From the NCBI RefSeq assembly GCF_030525615.1, contig NZ_JAUNEJ010000003.1, positions 267,603 through 331,602 of the forward strand: a stretch of 64,000 nt of DNA. The letters are read 5' to 3'. Shown here in pieces: positions 51,180-61,415 of this stretch. Source of the stretch: Cutibacterium sp. (GTDB lineage Bacteria; Actinomycetota; Actinomycetes; Propionibacteriales; Propionibacteriaceae). A program made the translations under genes and the position numbers. Each line of letters begins with the position of its first letter. Within the stretch, counting starts at the first letter, position 1. Below the pieces are notes generated by a model. The model was not told the DNA's origin. It worked only from the letters and a program-made list of their open reading frames with translations, and ran no database searches.

Positions 51180-52169
51180 ATGCCGCTCACGGATATGAGT
51201 ATTGACGAGGCGCGTAACTACCGCCCAAACGTTCCCGAACCGGAAGGGTTTGACGCCTTCTGGGCTGAGACCCTCGACGAACACGCCGGCATTCCCGTCG
51301 ATCTGACGGCAGAGCCTTTCGAAAACCATCAGACTCTGGTCGATACCTGGGATTTGTCTTGGGCGGGATACCAAGGCAGTCGAGTGGACGGTTGGCTCCA
51401 TGCTCCGGCTGGGGCGAAAGGGCCATTGCCCCTTGTTATCGAGTTCATCGGGTATGGGGCTTCACGAGGTGTGCCGATTGGCTCTGCTTTTGCTGCAGCC
51501 GGTTATGCTCATATTGTTGTTGATCCGCGCGGCCAAGGGTCGGGCCATCCAGCATTGACGGAGAATTGCCCGGATATTAATGAGGGTTCCGGTGCTCCCG
51601 GGTGCATGACGCAGTCCCTGTCTGACCCCCATGGCCACTACTACCGTCGGTTATTCACTGACGATTTCCGTTGTCTTGAGGCTTCGCGACAGCTGGATCT
51701 CGTCGATCCCGACAGAATCGTCGTTCTCGGCCACTCTCAGGGGGGCGGCCAGGCGATTGCAATGTCCGGACTGGCGGCAATGCGTGGCGTCAAGCTGGCC
51801 GGCGCATTCGTTGACGCACCGTACCTGTGCCATATGAGGCGCAGTTGCGACGTAGCCATGGCTGGTCCGTATCTGGAGGTTGTTCAGTATTTGGCTGCTC
51901 ACCCGCCGCTGTACGAGCGTGCTTTTGAAACTCTCGGGTATTTCGACGGTCTGCATTTCGCTCGCCGGGCACGCATCGCTACCTGGTTCTCGGTCGCGAT
52001 GATGGATCAGGTAGTGCCGCCCTCGTCCGTATGGGCTGCATACAACGCCTGGGGTAACGGAGAGGTTACTGACAAGCACATCGACATCTACCCCTTTGCT
52101 GGGCACAAGGCTGGCGAAGATTTCCAGCTCTGGAATCAGCTCGTGGTGATGGAGCAGCTGTTCTCCTGA
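51180..52169 (+). CDS. Acetyl-xylan esterase/cephalosporin-C deacetylase family (CE7)
   Basis: 329 residues from ATG 51180. EPEGFDAFWAETLDE is the family's N-terminal signature, VVDPRGQGSG precedes the nucleophile elbow VVLGHSQGGGQAIA, and the Asp (MDQVVPP) and His (FAGHKAG) complete the triad. No signal peptide, so it deacetylates imported acetylated sugars or similar small esters. No good SD is seen, and with only 45 bp to the divergent gene a leaderless mRNA is possible. Confidence 0.88.
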   Translation: MPLTDMSIDEARNYRPNVPEPEGFDAFWAETLDEHAGIPVDLTAEPFENHQTLVDTWDLSWAGYQGSRVDGWLHAPAGAKGPLPLVIEFIGYGASRGVPIGSAFAAAGYAHIVVDPRGQGSGHPALTENCPDINEGSGAPGCMTQSLSDPHGHYYRRLFTDDFRCLEASRQLDLVDPDRIVVLGHSQGGGQAIAMSGLAAMRGVKLAGAFVDAPYLCHMRRSCDVAMAGPYLEVVQYLAAHPPLYERAFETLGYFDGLHFARRARIATWFSVAMMDQVVPPSSVWAAYNAWGNGEVTDKHIDIYPFAGHKAGEDFQLWNQLVVMEQLFS

Positions 52170-52174
52170 CCTTG

Positions 52175-53188
52175 CTAGCTCTTGACGGCGACGACAAGGT
52201 CGCGGTGGATCGACGAGTCCACGCGATGGCTAAATTGACGCCACAGGTCGTCGTCAAGGACAGTCAGGCCAGCGTCAGACAGGATCGCCACGAGGTCTTC
52301 TCGTGACAGACCAAGGGTGTTCCACGATATTCCCAGCGCACCCCCGTGGCGTAACTGTCCGGTCCACACTGGAACGGCTTCGCGCAACAAATCAGCGGGG
52401 GAGCGACGTCGTGACGAGCCACTGTGGGATCCATGCACGATTCCATAAGGAGCGTCGGTGACGATGGCGTCGAAGGTTTTGCGTCCCCATAGTGCCGCCG
52501 AGTCCGTGGCGTCGCCGGTGAAAACGCCCATCGTTAAAGGTTCGGCTTTCGGCAGCCGCAGCTCGGCGTCAAATCGCTTGCCGATGGAGCGACCGTTACG
52601 ACGCACCGGATGGGTGCCGCAGCTGTGCTTGAGACGCTTGCGCCGCAGCCACGTGGTGACGTGGGCAGCCATCGCCTCGACCGCCTTGGAATCTTGTTCC
52701 ACCCCAAATCCGTTGTGACCGGCCATCCATGCGCATTCCAAGGTGGTGCCGCGTCCGGCCAGCGGGTCGAGAATAGCCAGCCTCTGCCCCTCGTCGCGAC
52801 GGGTGGCGCAGCGGTCGTCGAGGCTTGCAACAGTGAGGTTGAGCAGCAGTCGGGTGAACTGCTCGTTGGTCTTGCCACGGTACTTGGGGATGGTGACGAG
52901 ATCCTCATCAACGACGTCGACTTGCGGCAGCTCAAGAGGAGCCAGCAGGCTGCCATGACGTTCGAAGCAGGCGAGAGCGGCGGAGGACCGTGCCACGGCA
53001 GCCACATCCGTGGGGCCAAATGGTTCATCGCTGCTCACGGCGAGGTACTCGACCCCCGCCACTGAGACCGGTGAGACTGATGTGGCATTCGGGCAGGTAA
53101 TGGCCAACTCTGCCGCGCACAGCCGCCCCGCCTGCCCGGCATAAACGTGATTGGCAGCAGGGGCAAGCAGGATGAGGGTCTCGGACAT
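52175..53188 (-). CDS. Trm11/UPF0020-like RNA methyltransferase
   Basis: 337 residues from the ATG giving MSETLILLAP. DPLAGRGTTLECAWMAGHNGFGVEQD is the SAM-binding PLxGxGT motif of N2-guanosine methylases of the UPF0020 group, and IVTDAPYGIV is the catalytic D/NPPY-like motif. The N-terminal 150 residues may be the substrate-binding domain; PKYRGKTNEQFTRLLLNL is typical. A tRNA guanosine target is the best guess. Confidence 0.78.
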   Translation of the reverse strand: MSETLILLAPAANHVYAGQAGRLCAAELAITCPNATSVSPVSVAGVEYLAVSSDEPFGPTDVAAVARSSAALACFERHGSLLAPLELPQVDVVDEDLVTIPKYRGKTNEQFTRLLLNLTVASLDDRCATRRDEGQRLAILDPLAGRGTTLECAWMAGHNGFGVEQDSKAVEAMAAHVTTWLRRKRLKHSCGTHPVRRNGRSIGKRFDAELRLPKAEPLTMGVFTGDATDSAALWGRKTFDAIVTDAPYGIVHGSHSGSSRRRSPADLLREAVPVWTGQLRHGGALGISWNTLGLSREDLVAILSDAGLTVLDDDLWRQFSHRVDSSIHRDLVVAVKS

Positions 53189-53280
53189 GGCTGACATTGT
53201 GTCATGGCCGATCTGATATGCCGAACAAACAGCAATCGGCGACTGCTGCCTTGCGGTCGCCGATTGCGGTGTGTTGGTGA

Positions 53281-53313
53281 GACTCCCGGTATCGGGGCGG
53301 GTGTCAGGGAGTC
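53281..53313 (-). terminator. Hairpin after ppa
   Basis: GACTCCC (53281-53287) and GGGAGTC (53307-53313) form a perfect 7-bp stem, 12 bp beyond the ppa stop. Confidence 0.45.
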
Positions 53314-53324
53314 GAGTGTAGGCG

Positions 53325-53885
53325 TCAGGCCAAGTTGACCTGTAGGTGCTCGTAGGAGGTGCCTTTGGCCCGCTCAATCGAGGCCCTGATCTCGGCCTCA
53401 GCCTCTTCACGTCCGGTCCAGGTGGCACCCTCGACCGACTTTCCGGGCTCGAGATCCTTGTAGACGGTGAAGAAGTGCTCGATCTCCATAAGCGTCATGC
53501 TGCCAACATCGTCGAGGTCGATGAGGTTGGCGTGACGGGGGTCATCAGCTGGGACACACAGCACTTTGTCATCGCCGCCCATCTCGTCTTGCATCTGGAA
53601 CATGGCCAGCGCGCGGCATTCAATGAGGCAGCCGGGGAAGGTGGGTTCGGTGAGAAGGACCAAGGCGTCCAACGGATCGCCGTCCTCGCCCAGCGTTCCC
53701 TCAATGTAGCCATAGTCGTACGGGTACTGAGTAGAGGTGAACAATGTACGATCAAGACGGATACGACCGGTCTTGTGGTCCATCTCGTACTTGTTCTTGT
53801 TGCCGCGCGGAATCTCGATCGTTACATCAAAGTGCAAGCTATCGAGATCTTCTTCCTGGAATGGGTTGGTGAAATCGTCAGTCAC
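53325..53885 (-). CDS. ppa: Inorganic pyrophosphatase, family I
   Basis: 186 residues from GTG 53885 with AGAGGGG as [49 protein letters not shown] (the D-x-D-P-x-D metal site) and [13 protein letters not shown] are the family motifs. Hydrolyses pyrophosphate from biosynthesis. Divergent from dacB. Confidence 0.97.
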   Translation of the reverse strand: MTDDFTNPFQEEDLDSLHFDVTIEIPRGNKNKYEMDHKTGRIRLDRTLFTSTQYPYDYGYIEGTLGEDGDPLDALVLLTEPTFPGCLIECRALAMFQMQDEMGGDDKVLCVPADDPRHANLIDLDDVGSMTLMEIEHFFTVYKDLEPGKSVEGATWTGREEAEAEIRASIERAKGTSYEHLQVNLA

Positions 53886-53955
53886 GAAGGCCCCTCTTCT
53901 TGTGTTTGGACACGGTGATGGTCGACACTGTATCCGGTTGCAAGGGGGATTTTTC

Positions 53956-55386
53956 GTGTCACAGTCAGATCAACGTAAGCCGAAACACGGTATTCCCGAG
54001 TCACCGCGTCGAGCGCGGGCATGGGTCCCTGTGGTTGTCGGCGTCGCCGTGACCGTCATTGTCGTGCTCGCTGTGGTGGTCGCCGCTGTGCGGATGGGGC
54101 CGTCGACGAACGAGGCCAAACACAGTCTCCTGCCTCACCAACACAAGAGCAGCGCACCGGCGGTGCAGCCTGGCCGGGGTGTTGTCGCTGCGGCGGTTCC
54201 GAAAACTCCATCAGCCAAGCCTGTGGCTGTAACCGTTGCCAACCGGGTCAAAGCTGTCGGTGCGCCCCCGGGCGTGCTCAGCGCTCACATCATGGATGCC
54301 GCGACCGGAGAAACCCTCTACCAATCCGGGCAGAACACTCCTTTGATTCCTGCCTCGAACACCAAGGTCATGACTGCGGTCGCGCTGCTGGATTCCACAG
54401 ACGCCGGGCACCGCTACACGACGAAGGTTGTCGCGGACGGGTCCGCATTGACCTTGGTCGGCGGCGGCGATCCTTACTTGCGGTCCACAGCGTCCGACAA
54501 GTACCCCGAATACCCGTCGATGGAACAGCTCGCCAAGAGCACCGCTGCGGCCCTCAAGAAAGCGGGCACGACGTCGGTCACCGTCAGTTACGACGACACC
54601 TTGTTCTCTGGCCCTGCCTGGAACAGCACATGGCCTGCCGACAACTACGCCTCGGAGGTCACCCCGATCACTGCGTTGTGGGTTGACGAAGGGATGGTGA
54701 AAAACAACCCGTGGGCTCGAAACAAGACCCCGGCCGTGATGGCGACGAATACCTTCATCAGTCAGCTTCGCAGCGCCGGGATCAAGGTCACGGGATCGGC
54801 GACTCGACACAAGGCGAGCGAGTCCGACAAGCAGATTGCTGCGGTTCAGTCCATCCCGGTGGAGGACATCATTACTCGCACGTTACAAGAGTCCGACAAT
54901 TCCGCCGCCGAGGTGTTGAGTCGTCAGATGGCTCTTGCGAGCGGGAAGCCAGGCTCATTCGCGGGTGCCTCGCAGGCCCTCAAGGAGCACCTCACGAACC
55001 TGGGAGCCTGGCAGGACGGCGCGGGCTTCCAGGACGGGTCGGGGCTGTCACGCGGCAACCGGATTACGGCCGCCATGCTCTCTCACGTCTGGCAGAAAGT
55101 TCTGACGACCCCGAAGCTGCAGCCGGTGACTAATGCAGTTCCCGTCAGTCGGGTTTCAGGCACCCTGGAAAAGCGTTTTTCAGACCCGAGCACAGCAGCG
55201 GCGCGTGGCGTGGTTCACGCTAAGACCGGCAGCCTGAACGGAGTTATTTCGATGTCGGGATGGCTGCGTGACGCTGACGGGCGAATCCTCATTGCCTCCT
55301 TCATCATCAACCAGACTGACGGTTCCGCTCGAACATGGCTTGATGCCGTGTACGGCACTGTGGCCGGGTGCGGTTGCACTCGCTGA
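53956..55386 (+). CDS. dacB: D-alanyl-D-alanine carboxypeptidase/endopeptidase (PBP4 type)
   Basis: 476 residues from GTG 53956 with AGGGGGA as SD. One N-terminal membrane anchor (about 23-47). Penicillin-binding motifs: SNTK (SxxK, in [11 protein letters not shown]), SDN (SxN, in [10 protein letters not shown]) and KTG ([10 protein letters not shown]). It trims or cleaves peptidoglycan stem peptides outside the membrane. The ppa-dacB-tilS-hpt order is common in actinobacteria. Its stop overlaps the tilS start. Confidence 0.93.
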   Translation: MSQSDQRKPKHGIPESPRRARAWVPVVVGVAVTVIVVLAVVVAAVRMGPSTNEAKHSLLPHQHKSSAPAVQPGRGVVAAAVPKTPSAKPVAVTVANRVKAVGAPPGVLSAHIMDAATGETLYQSGQNTPLIPASNTKVMTAVALLDSTDAGHRYTTKVVADGSALTLVGGGDPYLRSTASDKYPEYPSMEQLAKSTAAALKKAGTTSVTVSYDDTLFSGPAWNSTWPADNYASEVTPITALWVDEGMVKNNPWARNKTPAVMATNTFISQLRSAGIKVTGSATRHKASESDKQIAAVQSIPVEDIITRTLQESDNSAAEVLSRQMALASGKPGSFAGASQALKEHLTNLGAWQDGAGFQDGSGLSRGNRITAAMLSHVWQKVLTTPKLQPVTNAVPVSRVSGTLEKRFSDPSTAAARGVVHAKTGSLNGVISMSGWLRDADGRILIASFIINQTDGSARTWLDAVYGTVAGCGCTR

Positions 55387-56324
55387 TGGCACGACATGAA
55401 CTCGGGCCAGCAGCCCTGACGGTTGCTCAAGCCGTCGAACGGGAGGTTCGCGGAATCGACCGGTTCGTCGTCGGATGTTCAGGCGGGCAGGATTCCCTCG
55501 CCCTGGCGTTGGGGGCGAAGTGGGCCGCGCGTCGCTGCGGAGCCGTAGTGATGGTCGTCGTCGTCGATCATCAGTTGCAAGATGGGTCGCAGGAGGTGGC
55601 AGCGCGCACTCGAGACGTGTTGGCCGACCGAGGGATGGACGCCTGCGTGCGTCGCGTCGAGATCGATCCGAATGATCCTGATGGACCAGAGGCGGCGGCT
55701 CGGACTGCCCGCCGGGCAGCTCTCATCGACGTTGCCGGGGAAGCGCCGATTCTGCTTGGTCATACCCTCGACGATCAGGCCGAGCAGGTGTTGTTGTCCT
55801 TGGCCCGTGGCTCCGGGGCGACGTCGTTGGCGGGTATTCGGCCTCGTGCAGGCCAGTTCTGGCACCCGCTTTTGGGTGTGCGCCGGGTCCAGACTCTGCA
55901 GGCCTGCGAAGAATGGCAGGTTGAGCCGTGGCACGACCCCCACAACAGTGACCCGCGCTTCTTGCGGTCCAGAGTGCGCACTGAACTCATGCCGGTGATG
56001 AGGGATGTTCTTGGACCTGGGGTGGCGGAGTCCTTGGCCCGCAGCGCGGCTCTATTGGCAGGAGAGGACGCCATCGTTACGGCAGTCGCCGCCGAGTGGG
56101 CGCGAGACCACCATGTGACGGCTGAAACCCTGCCTGGGCTGCGAGGTGTGGAATCCGGGCTAGCTCGACGTGTCGTCAAGAATTGGCTGCCTGATGATGC
56201 GGCTATGGTTCACGTTGACGCTGTGCTGGGGTTGTTGGAAGGCCCAGGTGGTGCCGGGGTAGACGTTCCCGGAGGCCGTGTCGAGGTCAGACGCGGGACT
56301 CTGTACCTCACTCGACGCTTGTGA
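55386..56324 (+). CDS. tilS: tRNA(Ile)-lysidine synthase
   Basis: 312 residues from ATG 55386 (TGATG overlap with dacB; GTG 55368 is an alternative). PP-loop VVGCSGGQDSLALA, then VVDHQLQDGS and ILLGHTLDDQAEQVLLSLARGSG are the signature segments. Converts C34 of tRNA-Ile(CAU) to lysidine so that it reads AUA. Lacks the longer C-terminal domains of the E. coli enzyme, as usual in actinobacteria. Confidence 0.94.
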   Translation: MARHELGPAALTVAQAVEREVRGIDRFVVGCSGGQDSLALALGAKWAARRCGAVVMVVVVDHQLQDGSQEVAARTRDVLADRGMDACVRRVEIDPNDPDGPEAAARTARRAALIDVAGEAPILLGHTLDDQAEQVLLSLARGSGATSLAGIRPRAGQFWHPLLGVRRVQTLQACEEWQVEPWHDPHNSDPRFLRSRVRTELMPVMRDVLGPGVAESLARSAALLAGEDAIVTAVAAEWARDHHVTAETLPGLRGVESGLARRVVKNWLPDDAAMVHVDAVLGLLEGPGGAGVDVPGGRVEVRRGTLYLTRRL

Positions 56325-56351
56325 CCAGTCCGGAATCGGTAAGCTGAACCC

Positions 56352-56906
56352 GTGCGAGCTTCTGACATTCCTGGAGATTTCGATCACGTTTTGTTCACCG
56401 AGGAGCAGGTTGCTTCGCGTATTCGCGAGGTTGCTGCCCAGATCGACGCCGACTATGCCGGGCGAGAACTCCTCATGGTTGGCGTGCTCAATGGTGCGGT
56501 CATGACGATGGCGGACTTGTGCCGCGCGATGAAGTCCCATATGTCCATGGACTGGATGGCGGTGTCGTCTTATGGCGCTGGCACGAAGTCCAGTGGGGTG
56601 GTGCGGATTCTCAAGGACCTCACCAAAGACATCGAGGGCCGCGACATTCTCATCGTCGAGGACATCATCGACACCGGCCTAACCCTGAGCTATTTGGTGC
56701 AGAACCTGCGCAGCCGCAACCCCAATTCCATCGAGATCATGGCGATGTTCCGCAAGCCTGACGCCGTGACGTGCCCGCTGGACGTCAAATACATCGGTTT
56801 CGACATTCCTAACGAGTTCGTCGTCGGATATGGACTGGATTACGCCGACAAGTACCGCAACCTCACGGACGTGGCGACGTTGGCACCGCACATCTACAAC
56901 TCCTGA
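56352..56906 (+). CDS. hpt: Hypoxanthine phosphoribosyltransferase
   Basis: 184 residues, GTG start. ILIVEDIIDTGLTLSYL is the PRPP-binding motif; VGVLNGAVMTMADL and SSYGAGTKSSG are the other active-site loops. Salvages hypoxanthine or guanine to IMP or GMP. Follows tilS by 27 bp. Confidence 0.95.
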   Translation: MRASDIPGDFDHVLFTEEQVASRIREVAAQIDADYAGRELLMVGVLNGAVMTMADLCRAMKSHMSMDWMAVSSYGAGTKSSGVVRILKDLTKDIEGRDILIVEDIIDTGLTLSYLVQNLRSRNPNSIEIMAMFRKPDAVTCPLDVKYIGFDIPNEFVVGYGLDYADKYRNLTDVATLAPHIYNS

Positions 56907-57070
56907 CAGCCCTGACAGCCAAACCGTCATCGCGGGTAAGCGATGGCGGTTTTCTCGGTGAGAGGTTGACGGCGCGCGGTGACGGGGTTTCGTGGCCTTT
57001 CGATATAAGAGATTCGGCGAATCCCCTCCGCTCGTGCTGGTCATGGGTGATACTGCCGACAGCGCACCGA

Positions 57071-57101
57071 CGCGCCCATGTGACAGCGCGCCCATGTGAC
57101 A
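57071..57101 (+). repeat. Tandem repeat before the aldehyde dehydrogenase gene
   Basis: GCGCCCATGTGACAG at 57071-57085 and 57087-57101, period 16. The second copy abuts the SD (AGGAGG) of the next gene. Confidence 0.85.
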
Positions 57102-57110
57102 GGAGGAATC

Positions 57111-58538
57111 ATGGTCACCACGTACAGCAACTGGATCGCAGGGGAGTTCCGGGATTCTGCCGACCTTCTTGATGTCGTCAATCCCGCCACTGATGAGGTC
57201 ATCGCCCGAGTGCCACGCGCCACCGAGGCTGACGTCGACGACGCTATGTCGGCGGCGTGGGAGGCCCGGAAATCCTGGGCACTGACCCCGGCGTCGCAGC
57301 GCGCCGCGTTCGTCTCCAGGATGGCGGCGGGGGTGCGAGAGAACCGACAGATGTTCATCGACACGCTGGTGGCGGAGCAGTCGAAGACCCCCGAGCTGGC
57401 CGCCGTCGAGGTCGATTTCACCGCCGACTACTTGGATTACACCGCAGGTTGGGCGTTGCGTATTGAGGGCGAGGTGCTGGAGTCCGATCGTCCCCATGAG
57501 CGCATTCTCATGCTTCGCAAGCCGCTTGGCGTCGCGGTCGGGATCTTGCCATGGAACTTCCCGTTCTTCCTCATCGCTCGCAAGCTCGCCCCGGCTCTGG
57601 TGACAGGCAACACCGCCGTCATCAAACCGGCCTCCGATACTCCGATCAATGCCCTCCAGTTCGCCACAATGATCTCGGATTACGGGCTGCCGAAGGGAGT
57701 CGTGTCGATTCTGTCGGCTTCGGGCAAGGTCGCTTCGAAGATGGCGGGGGACCCGCGCGCCGGGATTGTGTCGTTCACCGGATCGGTTCCGGTCGGCAAG
57801 CAGATCATGTCCGCAGCCTCGAACAATGTCACCAAGGTGTCCTTGGAGCTGGGTGGCAAGGCTCCTGCGATCGTCCTGGATGACGCCGACCTGGACCTTG
57901 CTGTCAAGGCCATTCACGGTTCGCGCGTCATCAATGCCGGTCAGGTTTGCAACAACGCCGAACGGGTCTACGTCACTCGTGGCGTCGCCGACGAGTTTAT
58001 CTCCCGGATGACCGACGCCATGGCTGCCACGAAGGTTGGTGTGCCAGGGGTGGATGAGGGACTCGACATGGGTGCCCAGATCAATGCTGGTGCGGTCGAC
58101 CGTATCGAGGCCATGGTGCAGCGTGCGGTTGAGGCCGGAGCCATCGTGACGACTGGGGGAGGGCGTGACGATCGTGGCAAGGGAGCGTTCTTCCGCCCGA
58201 CGGTTCTCACCGATGTCAAGCAGGACTCCGAGATCATCCAGGAGGAGATCTTCGGGCCGGTCCTGCCGATCGTCGTCGTCGACGATTTCGATGAGGCGAT
58301 TGCGAAGGCCAACGATTCTGATTTCGGGCTGACGTCGTCGCTGTACACCCGCGATTTGGCTGCGGCCATGAAGGGTATGCGAGAGATTGACTTCGGGGAG
58401 ACCTACATCAACCGCGAGAACTTCGAGGCCATGCAGGGATTCCACGCTGGCACCCGTCGATCTGGTATTGGCGGTGCCGACGGCAAGCACGGTCTGTACG
58501 AATACACCCGCACTCAGGTGGTCTACATCGAGGCGTGA
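57111..58538 (+). CDS. aldA: Aldehyde dehydrogenase, lactaldehyde/glycolaldehyde type
   Basis: 475 residues from ATG 57111 after AGGAGG. Very similar along its length to what I recall of E. coli AldA: SDRPHERILMLRKPLGVAVG, ILPWNFPFFLIARKLAPAL, the catalytic Glu in SLELGGKAPAIVLDD, the catalytic Cys in INAGQVCNNAERVYV, and ETYINRENFEAMQGFHAG with SGIGGADGKHGL near the end. Oxidises lactaldehyde or glycolaldehyde with NAD. It interrupts the usual hpt-ftsH-folE order, so it may be an insertion, though its composition is like the backbone. A strong hairpin follows. Confidence 0.92.
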   Translation: MVTTYSNWIAGEFRDSADLLDVVNPATDEVIARVPRATEADVDDAMSAAWEARKSWALTPASQRAAFVSRMAAGVRENRQMFIDTLVAEQSKTPELAAVEVDFTADYLDYTAGWALRIEGEVLESDRPHERILMLRKPLGVAVGILPWNFPFFLIARKLAPALVTGNTAVIKPASDTPINALQFATMISDYGLPKGVVSILSASGKVASKMAGDPRAGIVSFTGSVPVGKQIMSAASNNVTKVSLELGGKAPAIVLDDADLDLAVKAIHGSRVINAGQVCNNAERVYVTRGVADEFISRMTDAMAATKVGVPGVDEGLDMGAQINAGAVDRIEAMVQRAVEAGAIVTTGGGRDDRGKGAFFRPTVLTDVKQDSEIIQEEIFGPVLPIVVVDDFDEAIAKANDSDFGLTSSLYTRDLAAAMKGMREIDFGETYINRENFEAMQGFHAGTRRSGIGGADGKHGLYEYTRTQVVYIEA

Positions 58539-58544
58539 GTGGAT

Positions 58545-58590
58545 GTGTCCCGGGTCGCTTATGGCTTCAGTCCTTCGTGGCCCGGGACAC
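58545..58590 (+). terminator. Hairpin after aldA
   Basis: GTGTCCCGGG (58545-58554) and CCCGGGACAC (58581-58590) are perfect 10-bp arms with a 26-nt loop. No T-run. Confidence 0.65.
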
Positions 58591-58808
58591 GTCCTCAGGG
58601 GCATTGGCTCAGGTGGGGCGTTGGTGCCCATCTCGGCGCGATGGAGGGAAGGCCCGATCATCGCAACGACAGTGGGGTGGAATGTTTGTGCGTGGCGGCT
58701 GGTTGAAATGACCGCTATGCGGTACGGCGTGCTTGAAAGATGCGATGTTGTCATGCGCTGGTATCGTGGCGCTCTGAGTCCCCACCCACCCGTGCTCCTA
58801 GGTAGTTC

Positions 58809-60968
58809 ATGAAAAACGCTTCCCGCATCTTCAAAGGTCCTCTGATCTGGATCCTGTTGTGCATTGGCTTGATTATCGTCTTCATGCAGTTCGCCTCGTC
58901 TGGCAAGGGGTATCAGGACATCCCAACCTCAGAGGCCGTCAGCATCATCAACAGCGATAAGAAGCTGAAGAATGTCACGCTGACCGACGGTGACCAGGTC
59001 ATCGAGATCACCGAGACCCAGGACAAGAAGTACCGCTCGAATTGGGTCGGCAATCAGTCCGATCAGCTCGTGAATAAGTTGGACGAGCGCGTCAAGGACA
59101 AGACACTTGAGTCGTGGCAGGGCGAGAACCCCGGGCAGAGTGTCTGGAAGGCCCTGCTCATCAACTTCCTGCCCTTCATCATCATCCTGGTGTTCTTCCT
59201 GTGGGCGATGAATGCGGCTCAAGGCATGGGTGGCCGCGGCGGCGTCATGGGATTTGGCAAGTCCAGGGCCAAGGTGGGGTCCAAGGACACTCCCAAGACC
59301 ACGTTCTCCGATGTTGCCGGTTGTCAGGAGGCGATCGACGAGTTGCAGGAGATCCGTGAGTTCCTCTCCGAACCGGGGAAGTTCCAGCGGGTGGGCGCAA
59401 AGATCCCCAAGGGCGTCCTGTTGTACGGCCCTCCTGGCACTGGTAAGACTCTGCTGGCCCGAGCGGTCGCCGGTGAGGCCGGAGTGCCGTTCTACTCCAT
59501 CTCCGGCTCGGATTTCGTCGAGATGTTTGTTGGTGTCGGCGCGTCGCGTGTGCGTGACCTCTTCGAGCAAGCGAAGGAAGCTGCCCCTGCGATCATCTTT
59601 ATCGATGAGATCGACGCTGTTGGTCGACACCGTGGTGCTGGCATGGGTGGTGGCCACGATGAGCGCGAGCAGACCTTGAACCAGTTGCTCGTCGAGATGG
59701 ACGGTTTTGACGCCCACGCTGGCGTCGTCCTCATCGCAGCGACGAACCGTCCCGACGTCCTTGACCCGGCGCTGCTGCGTCCTGGTCGTTTCGACCGTCA
59801 GATTGCGGTGGAGGCGCCGGATCTCGATGGCCGTCTCAAGATCCTCAAGGTACATGCCCAGGGCAAACCGATGGCCGACAATGTGGACCTGACCTCGATC
59901 GCCCGCCGTACCCCTGGCATGACGGGTGCCGACCTCGCCAACGTTCTCAATGAGGCTGCCCTGTTGACGGCTCGTTCCAACCTGCCGGTGATCGGCAATG
60001 CGGAGCTCGATGAAGCGATTGACCGAGTGATTGCTGGCCCGCAGAAGAAGACTCGTCTCATGAACGAGCATGAACGGCTCGTGACGGCCTACCACGAGGG
60101 CGGTCATGCCTTGGTAGCCGCAGCCATGCCCGGTACCGACCCGGTGCAGAAGATCACGATCCTGCCGCGTGGCCGGGCACTTGGCTACACGATGGTCATG
60201 CCTGATGCTGACAAGTACTCCCAGACGCGAAGCGAGTTGCTCGACTCGATGGCCTACATGCTCGGTGGTCGTGCCGCAGAGGAACTCATCTTCCACGACC
60301 CGTCGACGGGCGCTTCGAACGACATCGAGAAGGCCACCAAGGTGGCTCGAGCAATCGTCACCCAGTACGGCCTGTCGGCTCGTATCGGCACTGTTCAGCT
60401 GGGGTCGGGGGACACTGAACCGTTCCTCGGTATGACTGCCGGCCAGCAGCGTGACTACTCTGACGAGACTGCCAAGATCATTGACGACGAGGTGCGCGAC
60501 CTACTTGAAAACGCTCATCAGGAAGCTTTCGAGTGCTTGGACGCCAACCGTGAGGTCCTTGACGAACTCGTCCGCCAGCTGTTTGCCAAGGAGACGCTAA
60601 GCAAGGCCGAGGTTGCTGAGATATTCAAGCCGTTGAAGCGGTGGCCCGAGCGCGGCGCTTTCACAGGATCAGACAAGCGCGTGCCTTCCTCCATCCCGCC
60701 GGTCAAGCCGCCGCAGGTTGCCGGTGTGGAGGAGGATGCTCCGGAGGTTGGCGGTCCGCGCCGTGGTGTCATTGCCCCACCGGCTCCTGAACCAGGCGGT
60801 GACTTGCCCGGGGACAACCCTGGCGAGTGGGAGCCGCCATCCGATTGGCAGCCGCCGAGCGTTGGGGGAGGAAAGCCGCCTCAGCCCCCGACTCCGGGAC
60901 CCACTCAGCCGGGTGAGGGCCCTCAGCCTCCATCAGGTGGAACCCCGTGGGGACCACCCAGGTCTTGA
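58809..60968 (+). CDS. ftsH: ATP-dependent membrane zinc metalloprotease FtsH
   Basis: 719 residues. Two N-terminal membrane helices (about 9-27 and 117-138) enclose a small external domain. AAA module: [18 protein letters not shown] (Walker A), [15 protein letters not shown] (Walker B) and [20 protein letters not shown] (SRH). Protease: [11 protein letters not shown] (HExxH). The C-terminal about 90 residues are Pro/Gly-rich, as in other actinobacterial FtsH. Degrades membrane and regulatory proteins. Confidence 0.97.
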   Translation: MKNASRIFKGPLIWILLCIGLIIVFMQFASSGKGYQDIPTSEAVSIINSDKKLKNVTLTDGDQVIEITETQDKKYRSNWVGNQSDQLVNKLDERVKDKTLESWQGENPGQSVWKALLINFLPFIIILVFFLWAMNAAQGMGGRGGVMGFGKSRAKVGSKDTPKTTFSDVAGCQEAIDELQEIREFLSEPGKFQRVGAKIPKGVLLYGPPGTGKTLLARAVAGEAGVPFYSISGSDFVEMFVGVGASRVRDLFEQAKEAAPAIIFIDEIDAVGRHRGAGMGGGHDEREQTLNQLLVEMDGFDAHAGVVLIAATNRPDVLDPALLRPGRFDRQIAVEAPDLDGRLKILKVHAQGKPMADNVDLTSIARRTPGMTGADLANVLNEAALLTARSNLPVIGNAELDEAIDRVIAGPQKKTRLMNEHERLVTAYHEGGHALVAAAMPGTDPVQKITILPRGRALGYTMVMPDADKYSQTRSELLDSMAYMLGGRAAEELIFHDPSTGASNDIEKATKVARAIVTQYGLSARIGTVQLGSGDTEPFLGMTAGQQRDYSDETAKIIDDEVRDLLENAHQEAFECLDANREVLDELVRQLFAKETLSKAEVAEIFKPLKRWPERGAFTGSDKRVPSSIPPVKPPQVAGVEEDAPEVGGPRRGVIAPPAPEPGGDLPGDNPGEWEPPSDWQPPSVGGGKPPQPPTPGPTQPGEGPQPPSGGTPWGPPRS

Positions 60969-60998
60969 GGAATAAGGACTAACCCCGAGGAGACTGCA

Positions 60999-61348
60999 GT
61001 GCAGCGGGCGAAACGGACGGCGTACTGCGTTATCTCTTTTACAACCTGTTCACACTGATTGGTGTGGTGCTGTTGGGCTGGCAGCCGGGCAATGTCATAT
61101 TTCTTGGCCGGTGTGAGTACGTCCTTTTCCTCACTGAAGGTGTCATTGCGCGCGTCGGTCTGATGCTCTGCGCCCGCCGCGCCGGTCGGTCTTTGCCCTC
61201 AGACAAGGGCAAAGACTGGGGTCTTGTGGCATGTCCAATAGCATTTTCTGTGTCCTATGGCGACGCTCAGCTTGGAGCGCAAGTCGGGACCGTGATTGCC
61301 GCACTTTTTGTGGTGGCGAAAACCATCGTCGAGCTGCGCACCGTGTGA
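60999..61348 (+). pseudogene. Frameshifted small membrane protein, DUF6498-like
   Basis: GTG 60999 has a perfect SD (GAGGAG) and reads MQRAKRTAYC but stops at 61056. Another frame is open from before 61020 to 61348 and encodes YLFYNLFTLIGVVLLGWQPG, then LGRCEYVLFLTEGVIARVGLML and a C-terminal helix. The N-terminal block resembles DUF6498 membrane proteins. No start codon fits this second frame near its beginning (first GTG is 61064, inside the helix). A one-base loss near 61020 would explain both parts. Function unknown. Confidence 0.5.
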
Positions 61349-61415
61349 CGCGGTGCAGGCCTTGTTGATCGCGGGGTCGCAACGGTAGACGTTCGGGACC
61401 CCTAGGATGAGTTAG

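Noticed and set aside
56679..58754. Very long minus-strand open frame opposite hpt and aldA
   Set aside because: Both plus-strand genes are unmistakable; the antisense translation is low in motifs and crosses two genes and a terminator.
58929..60296. Long minus-strand open frame opposite ftsH
   Set aside because: Shadow of ftsH, with no start signal and no family features.
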